DNA of 30,768 nucleotides. Origin: a virus. The stretch's first letter is position 1. Each line of letters begins with the position of its first letter. The stretch spans positions 1 through 30,768 of IMG/VR virus record IMGVR_UViG_3300021087_000054. One strand, 5' to 3'. The notes under the pieces are model-generated. The model did no database searches and was not told where the DNA came from. It was given only the letters and a program-made list of their open reading frames with translations. Shown piece by piece: positions 24,539-30,109 of this stretch. A program made the position numbers and the translations under genes.

Positions 24539-24826
24539 ATGTTTATTAGTCAAGAAAAAATAGTAGCGTGGATTGAAAGAACAAGTAAATTAGGTAAAAA
24601 ACACAAATGTAAAAGAACAAGAACAGTGTATTCTTTTAAGTGTGATTCTTGTTCAAAAACGTTTTCTAGAGTTAAAGGTAGTATAGAAGTGAAAAGATTG
24701 TCTAATTTTTATAAACACGTATGTAATAAATGCAATCCTAAGAAATTTGCCCAACAACAAGGTGTCAAGCAAAGAAAAATACTAGATATGTCTGTATCTA
24801 GTAAAAAGCGTATAAGCGATTTTTAA
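24539..24826 (+). CDS. Plus-strand zinc-binding protein (95 aa)
   Basis: The protein has two CxxC pairs, KCDSC (residues 34-38) and VCNKC (about 61-65), in a basic background (KLGKKHKCKRTRT and KRISDF), the pattern of a zinc-finger or zinc-ribbon DNA/RNA-binding protein. No HNH catalytic histidine triad is seen, so I do not call a homing endonuclease. I recall similar proteins starting with ISQEKIIxWIERxSKxGKKHKC in T4-like cyanophages. It is divergent from the IscA/fibre operon and convergent with the 38-aa gene, with stops 4 nt apart. It could be a regulator; the target is unknown. Confidence 0.75.
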   Translation: MFISQEKIVAWIERTSKLGKKHKCKRTRTVYSFKCDSCSKTFSRVKGSIEVKRLSNFYKHVCNKCNPKKFAQQQGVKQRKILDMSVSSKKRISDF

Positions 24827-24829
24827 TTA

Positions 24830-24946
24830 TTATTTTTTCTTTTTAAACCAGTTTAAAGGATTAAGTAAACCAGCTAAATCTTCAACTTTTTCGTTTACCC
24901 ACCATCCTACAACAAAACCAACTATAAATGCTATTGTTAAAAACAT
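24830..24946 (-). CDS. 38-aa membrane microprotein
   Basis: An ATG at 24946 with a textbook AAGGAG Shine-Dalgarno (spacing about 7) and a late box 18 nt upstream opens a frame of 38 residues: MFLTIAFIVGFVVGWWVN (one transmembrane helix), then EKVEDLAGLLNPLNWFKKKK, an amphipathic helix with a Lys-rich C-terminus. A strong ribosome site, promoter-like box and a biologically sensible product together make it a real gene. The topology (N-terminal span, basic amphipathic tail) would suit a holin, antiholin or membrane-targeting peptide; its function is unknown. Confidence 0.7.
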   Translation of the reverse strand: MFLTIAFIVGFVVGWWVNEKVEDLAGLLNPLNWFKKKK

Positions 24947-24964
24947 ATTTGTCTCCTTGTACTG

Positions 24965-24971
24965 TATTTAT
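24965..24971 (-). promoter_or_regulatory. T4-late-like box for the 38-aa membrane peptide
   Basis: Minus-strand AATAAATACAGTACAAGGAGA lies 18 nt before the ATG at 24946. It overlaps the 3' end of the glycosyltransferase-like gene. Confidence 0.5.
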
Positions 24972-25678
24972 TTCCAATTCTCTTTACACCACGGGTCACA
25001 ACATACTTTAGGATTAGGATCTCCATGAAATACTGCTATGCTTGTTTCTGCGTCTATTGTAGGGACGCCAGGTGATTTAAAATTTCTAATACCGTTAGGT
25101 TGTCTAATTAAAGGTGGTCTATCTCTCATTTCCCATTTATAACTCATTATCCATTTATCGGGCCAAAATTCAAAATTGTTTTTTACATTGGCAAATAACC
25201 AATCTTGATCACCGTGGAATCTTCTTGCTGTATGTCCTGCATCTTTTATAAATTCATTATAAACTTGAGGATGTTGTCCTGTTTCCCATCTAACAACACT
25301 TGAATTAAATCTATTCCAATCTTTATTAGTAGCTCTGTTAAAGTCTCTTACTACACAAAATGAACCAGGTTTATAATGAAAAAGGTTATCTATATTTTTA
25401 AATATTATTACATCTAAGTCAATATAAAGAACTGTACTATGTAGTAATTGAGGTAATAAAGGATTCATTAATAAAGGTTTGTACCACCATCCTGATATTT
25501 TAGGATATCCTGTAGGTAATTCTACAACTTTTATATCACTATCTAATCCTTGTGGATCTTCTGTAAAACAAATAAATTCATGTTCAACTGTACAATGTCT
25601 TCTAATCATACTAGATAGAATATTCACATAGTCAGGACCATATTTGGTTCCGTGTTTAAGACAAATAATTTTATTCAT
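24968..25678 (-). CDS. Putative glycosyltransferase (GT-A fold, DxD)
   Basis: The 236-aa protein has the look of a small GT-A nucleotide-sugar transferase. The metal-binding motif LYIDLDVIIFKNID (DLD at 87-89) comes after WWYKPLLM, and the C-terminal half ends AVFHGDPNPKV. The N-terminal strand IICLKHGTKYGPDYV fits the start of the nucleotide-binding fold, and FHGDQDWLF carries a further His-Gly-Asp motif. The length is short but complete for phage relatives. The neighbour on the upstream side also looks like a glycosyltransferase. Substrate and acceptor are unknown; fibre or host-surface glycans are options. Confidence 0.75.
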   Translation of the reverse strand: MNKIICLKHGTKYGPDYVNILSSMIRRHCTVEHEFICFTEDPQGLDSDIKVVELPTGYPKISGWWYKPLLMNPLLPQLLHSTVLYIDLDVIIFKNIDNLFHYKPGSFCVVRDFNRATNKDWNRFNSSVVRWETGQHPQVYNEFIKDAGHTARRFHGDQDWLFANVKNNFEFWPDKWIMSYKWEMRDRPPLIRQPNGIRNFKSPGVPTIDAETSIAVFHGDPNPKVCCDPWCKENWK

Positions 25679-25684
25679 TATATT

Positions 25685-26263
25685 TTACCATTTTTTAATG
25701 TCTTTAATTTTAAGGTTTTTAATATCTTTCCAACTAGGTGGTATTTTGAAATTGTCATCCACCCAATAATTAAATTTTATATTATCAAAATGTTCAAATA
25801 TCTTTTTATTTTGATATATCCAATAACGAGGATCTACTGGATCGTGTTCAGGATCATTATAGCTTAAAGTACCTTTATAAACATTATTAACTTTGCCGTC
25901 TTTACCATAAAGATCAAACCCTATAATGTCTACCTTTCCTTCATTACAATTTTCAATACCTACTAAAAGTGCGTATTGTCCTGCTCCCCAATGCATAGGC
26001 TGGTCAGGTCTATCTTTTCCTTCATAAAATAGGGTAGGCACTTCAAAAACACTTATGTACATTTCTAGCCAATCGGGTCTAGTATATATAATTGCGTGTT
26101 GGGTATTTTCGTGTCCTACTGCCTCTCTAAGCATTCTTCTATCAACACATACTAAATGATCCACAATGCAGTCTCTAAAAACAGCATTACAGCCAACTAT
26201 TTCAGATTGGATGCTATTTAATTTGATTGATTTTCTGCTTTCGCCGTTACCTATTATTACCAT
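25685..26263 (-). CDS. Putative glycosyltransferase-like protein (192 aa)
   Basis: The protein opens with VIIGNGESRKSIKLNSI and GCNAVFRDCIVDHLVCVDRRM. This resembles the IxGNGxSLxxI-xxxxRCN opening of bacterial sialyltransferase-like (GT42) and DUF115-type proteins, a Rossmann-like nucleotide-binding start. The middle has MHWGAGQYALLVG and KVDIIGFDLYG, also as in that group. It lacks a membrane segment. It sits six bases before the DxD glycosyltransferase gene and is divergent from the plus-strand 150-aa gene. I am fairly sure of the fold-type hint and not of any sugar specificity. Confidence 0.5.
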   Translation of the reverse strand: MVIIGNGESRKSIKLNSIQSEIVGCNAVFRDCIVDHLVCVDRRMLREAVGHENTQHAIIYTRPDWLEMYISVFEVPTLFYEGKDRPDQPMHWGAGQYALLVGIENCNEGKVDIIGFDLYGKDGKVNNVYKGTLSYNDPEHDPVDPRYWIYQNKKIFEHFDNIKFNYWVDDNFKIPPSWKDIKNLKIKDIKKW

Positions 26264-26266
26264 ACT

Positions 26267-26272
26267 TAAATA
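26267..26272 (+). promoter_or_regulatory. T4-late-like box abutting the plus-strand 150-aa gene
   Basis: Plus-strand TTAAATATCGTTGTTATG ends 8 nt before the ATG at 26281; no ribosome site is visible. A minus-strand box faces it at 26286-26291. Confidence 0.35.
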
Positions 26273-26280
26273 TCGTTGTT

Positions 26281-26733
26281 ATGTGTATTTACAACCATAT
26301 TCAGAATTGGATAGAAGCAATTGGCACTCCTACTAAAAAATTAAAAGGTCATTCTGTTTGCCCATATGCTAAAAAGGCAATTTGGGATCTAGTTATTTGT
26401 AAGGAAGATGTTTTAGCAAATTGTTTTGATTTTGTTAGTAATAAACACTTAAAAAAAGAAGTTACAGTTTTTATATTTGATGATGACCTTTCTATATTTC
26501 AATTAAAATTTTTATGTGAATTGCTTAATTTAGAATTTCCAAAATACGTGTTTTATCCTGACCATCGTAAAAGAAAAACGTATGTAGGGAAAGCAATATC
26601 AAATAATGGAAAATATAATGTTGTATTAGCACAAAGAAGAAAAGAATTACAAAAAGCGAGACTTAAATTAAAGGAAACAAATTACTATTCATTTTGGAAT
26701 AAAAAATATCTTAACGAAATTTTAAATACATAA
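26281..26733 (+). CDS. Plus-strand protein of unknown function (150 aa)
   Basis: I use the ATG at 26281 because the longer frame runs back into the divergent gene. The product starts MCIYNHIQNWIEAIGTPTKKLKGHSVCPYAKKAIWDLVICKED, containing a GHSVCPYAKKA motif with one Cys after His. It continues with VFIFDDDLSIFQLKFLCELLN and a basic C-terminus (YFPDHRKRKTYVG-like and LAQRRKELQKARLKLK). The GHxxCPxA motif looks like a conserved metal- or substrate-binding site, but I do not recognise a named family. The end overlaps a 9-bp hairpin shared with the opposite gene. Confidence 0.65.
   Translation: MCIYNHIQNWIEAIGTPTKKLKGHSVCPYAKKAIWDLVICKEDVLANCFDFVSNKHLKKEVTVFIFDDDLSIFQLKFLCELLNLEFPKYVFYPDHRKRKTYVGKAISNNGKYNVVLAQRRKELQKARLKLKETNYYSFWNKKYLNEILNT
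26286..26291 (-). promoter_or_regulatory. T4-late-like box for the glycosyltransferase-like pair
   Basis: Minus-strand GTAAATACACA lies 22 nt upstream of the ATG at 26263, inside the start of the divergent plus-strand gene. No clear ribosome site follows. Confidence 0.35.
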
Positions 26734-26752
26734 ACTTATTTTCTAAGTTTAT
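26730..26752. terminator. Hairpin over both stop codons at a convergent junction
   Basis: ATAAACTTA (26730-26738) and TAAGTTTAT (26744-26752) are perfect 9-bp arms with a TTTTC loop. They include the stops of the plus-strand 150-aa gene and the minus-strand membrane protein. It could end transcription in both directions, but no clear U-tract follows on either side, so this is tentative. Confidence 0.4.
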
Positions 26753-27080
26753 CGTGTTCTTTCTTTCGTTGTTTTCTAGTTTTAGCTAAATCAACTTTAA
26801 TACTTTTTAATTCTTTTGTAATTTCTGCAAATTTGCTAGTAGCATATTTTTTTAATCTTACAAAATGGCGTACAGTTCCAACAACCCACCACCACCATAT
26901 TCCGGCAATTATAGCAAATAAAATGCATATTAGCCCTAGGGTATATTCTAATAATGATTGAAAGTCGAATGCGACTACTAGCAAAACAATAACAAGAGCA
27001 ATTAGTGGACCTATTTTAGCCAACCAACCCCATATGTTAATTTGATTTTCTAGTTTCCGATATTTCCGAAAGATTTCCAT
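26736..27080 (-). CDS. Two-span membrane protein with basic coiled-coil tail (114 aa)
   Basis: I choose the ATG at 27080 over the upstream in-frame start because it overlaps the previous gene less. The protein has two hydrophobic helices, about residues 21-39 (IGPLIALVIVLLVVAFDF) and 45-66 (EYTLGLICILFAIIAGIWWWWVV), followed by about 45 residues of strongly basic, heptad-like sequence (FAEITKELKSIKVDLAKTRKQRKKEHDKLRK). Such a tail would lie in the cytoplasm and could bind nucleic acid or membranes. Two spans with a basic C-terminus match some class-II holins in outline. Its gene overlaps the fibre-protein gene by 31 nt. Confidence 0.6.
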   Translation of the reverse strand: MEIFRKYRKLENQINIWGWLAKIGPLIALVIVLLVVAFDFQSLLEYTLGLICILFAIIAGIWWWWVVGTVRHFVRLKKYATSKFAEITKELKSIKVDLAKTRKQRKKEHDKLRK

Positions 27081-27928
27081 AAACCAGGTGATCCTGTTGT
27101 TGTACATACCCAACCTATTACGTTACCTGGAGTAGGATTGCTATTCCAAGTAATATCTCCTTGAGAATGTGTGCCTTCTGATGGCGCTTCAGTACCTGTA
27201 TGGAATCGTTTGCCTTGAAATCTAATTGGTCCGTCTACATCTAATGATATGTTATCTGCAATTTGATTAACACCTATACCAACTTTGCCGTAGACATTCA
27301 TTTTCATTTGGCCACCTAGTGTTCCAATTTGAACATCACCATGTGCACCAATTGTTATTCTATCTGTATTATCTGTTTGAATTTTTAATGAGGCTGTTGT
27401 GTAAGTTCCTATTTCTGCGTTGTCTTCGTTAGGTTGTACTCTAAATTCTACATCATTAGAAGAAACTGATAATTGACCATTAGGAAGATCAGTTCCAATA
27501 CCAAGTCTCATAAAGCCTGCATCGTAGAAAATAAATGAGTCTAAGTTAACATTACCATTAACTGCTAATCCTTCAAGAATGCCTACTGTTTTAAGATTAG
27601 AACTCTTAATTGTTGGTCCTAAACTAGTTGCATTTATTACTTCTGTATTATCTATAGAATAACTAGCGTCTTTGTGTAGGTCAATATTATTGCTACTCCA
27701 AATTCTGTCAGGGTTTCCTTGGAAACTAAATGTTTTAGTATTACCATATCCGCTCCATTGTAGCCCTTTACCGTATATGGCATTGGATTCAGTACCTTTA
27801 AAATTGATTGATTTATCTACATTTGTTACAGTAGGAGCTTCATCTACAGAGGCAGTTATATTCTCTATAGCATTACCCAATGTAACTAGTCCAGCTTTAA
27901 CGGAAATGATGTCGTCTCGTATACTCAT
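27050..27928 (-). CDS. Tail-fibre-like structural protein (292 aa)
   Basis: I start at the ATG at 27928 (MSIRDDIISVKAGL). The N-terminal 40 residues are helical; the middle is beta-rich, with fibre-like segments such as FIFYDAGFMRLGIGTDLPNGQLSVSS and MNVYGKVGIGVNQI. The C-terminus, GDITWNSNPTPG followed by GWVCTTTGSPGLWKSFG, is a known type of fibre/spike tip ending. There is no Shine-Dalgarno, and a late box ends 7 nt before the ATG, so the message may be nearly leaderless. It is separate from the main fibre operon and may be a second, shorter fibre. Confidence 0.75.
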   Translation of the reverse strand: MSIRDDIISVKAGLVTLGNAIENITASVDEAPTVTNVDKSINFKGTESNAIYGKGLQWSGYGNTKTFSFQGNPDRIWSSNNIDLHKDASYSIDNTEVINATSLGPTIKSSNLKTVGILEGLAVNGNVNLDSFIFYDAGFMRLGIGTDLPNGQLSVSSNDVEFRVQPNEDNAEIGTYTTASLKIQTDNTDRITIGAHGDVQIGTLGGQMKMNVYGKVGIGVNQIADNISLDVDGPIRFQGKRFHTGTEAPSEGTHSQGDITWNSNPTPGNVIGWVCTTTGSPGLWKSFGNIGN

Positions 27929-27935
27929 ATGCAAT

Positions 27936-27942
27936 TATTTAT
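27936..27942 (-). promoter_or_regulatory. T4-late-like box abutting the 292-aa fibre gene
   Basis: Minus-strand GATAAATAATTGCATATG ends 7 nt before the start codon at 27928, without a ribosome site. Confidence 0.45.
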
Positions 27943-28760
27943 CTAATAGCTCGAAGTAATATAACGTCTGGATTAATACGTCCATTTAATTTTAGGCCCA
28001 TAGCTTTAATATCATCAAGGTCTTCTTTAAGTTTAGTTTTAGGCCCATTTATAAAGTGTGATAGCTGTTCTGGGGGTTTTCTGAGTGTTTTTTGTACACT
28101 AGCTTCTTGGTTGAATCTAAATATTGATGTACCTTTCACACCTAATCCGGTACCTTCTCTTTCTTGACCTTGTGGGTCATATACTGATGTTACGTAGTAT
28201 CCTAGCTTTCTAGTTTTAGTATTATAAACCCATAGTTCTTCGCACCCTATTATTTCTTCTGGATTTATGCTAATCAATTTAAGCCTATCATCTTCTTGTT
28301 TATACTTTAATTTTGAAATTGCTTTTGTTTTACTAACAGGTTTTCTTTTCCTTGTTTTTCTATTAGCATTAGCTATACCTATCATATAATCGCAAGCCTT
28401 GAATATATGTTCGTATGTTTTGATATGTAGTTGTAATTCTTCTTTACTAAATTCGTTATATGATTCTACCAACTGTTGATCGTCATCATTGAGTTCTTCA
28501 AATGGTTTCTTTTTTGCTTTAAGATAAAAAAAGATTTCATCATATTGTCCTTGGTATAATTCTTTAAGTTTTCTTGCGTGTTGACCTTTTGTTTTTTCTT
28601 TTTTAAGATGCTCTATTAATTTGTAGTTTTCTGGATTGAACTTTTCTGGTTTCGCAACTAATCTGTCCAGCCATATTTCTATAGGCTGTGCAATTTGTCC
28701 TACTCTTTGTGCAACTCGTTCTTGTATTGAGGGTTTGTTATCGTTGGTTTTAATAGTCAT
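27939..28760 (-). CDS. Unrecognised charged protein (273 aa)
   Basis: I do not recognise a family. The N-terminal 160 residues are helical and very charged (KLIEHLKKEKTKGQHARKL, DYMIGIANANRKTRKRKPVSKTK), with a basic cluster around residues 132-148. The C-terminal 110 residues look like a small beta fold (GCEELWVYNTKTRKLGYYV, GTGLGVKGTSIFRFNQ). No membrane segment or signal peptide is present. It lies between the 44-aa basic peptide and the fibre gene. The basic patch could bind DNA or RNA. I have the impression that this type recurs in marine T4-like phages. Confidence 0.6.
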   Translation of the reverse strand: MTIKTNDNKPSIQERVAQRVGQIAQPIEIWLDRLVAKPEKFNPENYKLIEHLKKEKTKGQHARKLKELYQGQYDEIFFYLKAKKKPFEELNDDDQQLVESYNEFSKEELQLHIKTYEHIFKACDYMIGIANANRKTRKRKPVSKTKAISKLKYKQEDDRLKLISINPEEIIGCEELWVYNTKTRKLGYYVTSVYDPQGQEREGTGLGVKGTSIFRFNQEASVQKTLRKPPEQLSHFINGPKTKLKEDLDDIKAMGLKLNGRINPDVILLRAIR

Positions 28761-28802
28761 GCTATATTTGTTATATAGTCATTAGTTATAAAAATCAACT
28801 AT

Positions 28803-28937
28803 TTAAGGAAACCAGATAGGTATTTTTGGTTTTTTTATTTTGATAGGTTTAACGGGAATCGTGCCTTTTTTACGCCCGCCTTTATTTCGATGTATCCTTC
28901 TTGGCGTCTTGTTGAACATCCTTTTCTTGAATGCCAT
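28803..28937 (-). CDS. 44-aa very basic microprotein
   Basis: The frame from ATG 28937, preceded by AAGGA with good spacing, encodes 44 residues with 18 Lys or Arg and only hydrophobic and Pro residues otherwise: MAFKKRMFNKTPRRIHRN, then KGGRKKGTIPVKPIKIKK and PKIPIWFP. There is no acidic residue at all. It fills the gap between the 88-aa and 273-aa genes. Such a peptide is likely to bind nucleic acid or an acidic host protein. Phages often use small basic or acidic peptides to alter host RNA polymerase or nucleases; this is only an analogy. Confidence 0.6.
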   Translation of the reverse strand: MAFKKRMFNKTPRRIHRNKGGRKKGTIPVKPIKIKKPKIPIWFP

Positions 28938-28948
28938 GTTGTATCCTT

Positions 28949-29215
28949 TTATATACTATGTGCATCTGGTTTATGTTTATTGATATCTTTTTTAGGCAAT
29001 GCTTTAACTCTTTTTTCTGCTTCATAGATAACTTTATGAGTATCTGTTACGCCTTCTTCTTTCCAACCTTTTGCTTTCCATTCTTTTCTAATTCTAACCA
29101 TTTCTCTTCTTACCATTGTTTGATGATCTGCTTCTTCCATGCAAAAATCCCATTCCTCTTTTTCCTCTTCTAAAGTTTGTACTTTAGGTTCTTTTGCCAA
29201 TGTCCATTTATTCAT
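28949..29215 (-). CDS. Charged helical protein of unknown function (88 aa)
   Basis: The protein is helical and rich in Glu, Lys and Arg (LEEEKEEWDFCMEEADHQTMV and RREMVRIRKEWKAKGWKEEG), without domain signatures. It ends in a polar tail (KKDINKHKPDAHSI). The start is adjacent to the stop of the CDGSH-like gene and the end lies 12 nt before the 44-aa gene, so it belongs to a run of small genes downstream of the 2OG oxygenase. Function is unknown. Confidence 0.6.
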   Translation of the reverse strand: MNKWTLAKEPKVQTLEEEKEEWDFCMEEADHQTMVRREMVRIRKEWKAKGWKEEGVTDTHKVIYEAEKRVKALPKKDINKHKPDAHSI

Positions 29216-29451
29216 TATTCACCGAATCCATCTATTGCTCTAGCATGAAGTACTACTTGTTTCTTTTCTTTTTCCATTGCTTCATATTGCACTTTTCTTT
29301 CTTTATATTTTTCTTCTGATAAAGAATGCCAACCTACGCAAAGTCCTGTAGGAGATCTTCCACAACCACAACTACCTTTTTTCTTTTTAGGTTTCTTAGC
29401 CGCATCAATAATATGTTTTTGTAATTTTCTATAACCCATGTTTAAATCCAT
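29215..29451 (-). CDS. CDGSH-like Cys/His protein (78 aa)
   Basis: After a basic N-terminus (PKKKKGS) the protein has CGCGRSPTGLCVGWH (Cys28, Cys30, Cys38, His42). The spacing C-x-C-x2-S-x4-C-x-G-x-H is close to the CDGSH Fe-S motif C-x-C-x2-(S/T)-x3-P-x-C-D-G-(S/T)-H, but one residue shorter and with Val in place of Asp. The three Cys and one His could bind a [2Fe-2S] cluster or zinc. I recall similar CGCGRSPTGxCxGWH proteins in marine T4-like phages. A second start (residue 5) is possible; the gene overlaps the oxygenase gene. Fe-S binding is a prediction. Confidence 0.6.
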   Translation of the reverse strand: MDLNMGYRKLQKHIIDAAKKPKKKKGSCGCGRSPTGLCVGWHSLSEEKYKERKVQYEAMEKEKKQVVLHARAIDGFGE

Positions 29452-30109
29452 TCATTCTTGCTAGTTCGTCATTAGCAGGTGTTCGGGCAATAGTTGTATT
29501 AAAACTCATTGATATTCTAGGTTTATCTGTTTTATTACCATCTACACTATGCGTAACCCAACTAGGAAAAATTAATAAACCACCTGTTTTAGGTTTATAC
29601 GTAGCTCTAGTAGAAGTTAATTTATTTCGCGTAGGCATATATCTAGGAAGAAAATATTGTGCTGGGTCTTCTCTTTCAAAGTGAATATCTCCCATATTGT
29701 CTTCTGGTATATCAATATAATAAACACCACTTAAAATACTATCACGGTGATGGTGTGGTTTATTATAATCACCTTTATAATTTATGTTCCACCAATAGTC
29801 ACATATTTGTAAATCCATTAACCCTGCCATTTTAACACATTGGTTAATTGCATTTTGTAATGATTCAATAAATTTTTCTATTATATCAGTATTTTCACTT
29901 GGTGATAAATCTTCGTGAATTTTGCTTTTAATCATGTTACTTTGCCAACCACCATAATTAGTTACAATTCGTCCTTTATCTTTTTCTTTAAGATTTAAGA
30001 CATAATTATTTAACATCTTATTATCGATGTGTTTTAAGTTGTCGTTCCATACAATTGTAGGAAACCACAAGTCCATAGCTAAAGTATCTTTAAATTTTTT
30101 CTCCGACAT
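29429..30109 (-). CDS. 2OG-Fe(II) oxygenase family protein
   Basis: I choose the ATG at 30109, with AGAGGA directly upstream; the upstream in-frame TTG is unlikely. The 226-aa protein has the double-stranded beta-helix metal triad HHHRD (His121-x-Asp123) and THSVD (His187), and Arg198 in KPRISMSFN, where this fold holds the 2-oxoglutarate-binding arginine. The YWWNINYKGDYNKPHHH lead-in is typical of the phage 2OG-FeII_Oxy_5-type family. These enzymes hydroxylate proteins, nucleic acids or small molecules; many marine T4-like phages carry several, targets unknown. The start overlaps the ligase gene's end by 20 nt, so both are in one unit. Confidence 0.9.
   Translation of the reverse strand: MSEKKFKDTLAMDLWFPTIVWNDNLKHIDNKMLNNYVLNLKEKDKGRIVTNYGGWQSNMIKSKIHEDLSPSENTDIIEKFIESLQNAINQCVKMAGLMDLQICDYWWNINYKGDYNKPHHHRDSILSGVYYIDIPEDNMGDIHFEREDPAQYFLPRYMPTRNKLTSTRATYKPKTGGLLIFPSWVTHSVDGNKTDKPRISMSFNTTIARTPANDELARMNGFKHGL

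Noticed and set aside
24539-24826. Plus-strand gene considered as an HNH homing endonuclease
   Set aside because: It has two CxxC pairs but no visible HNH catalytic residues.
24840-24870. Hairpin CTTTAAAC-TG-GTTTAAAAG near the 38-aa gene's end considered as a terminator
   Set aside because: It lies within the coding sequence and is followed by A, not T, on the minus strand.
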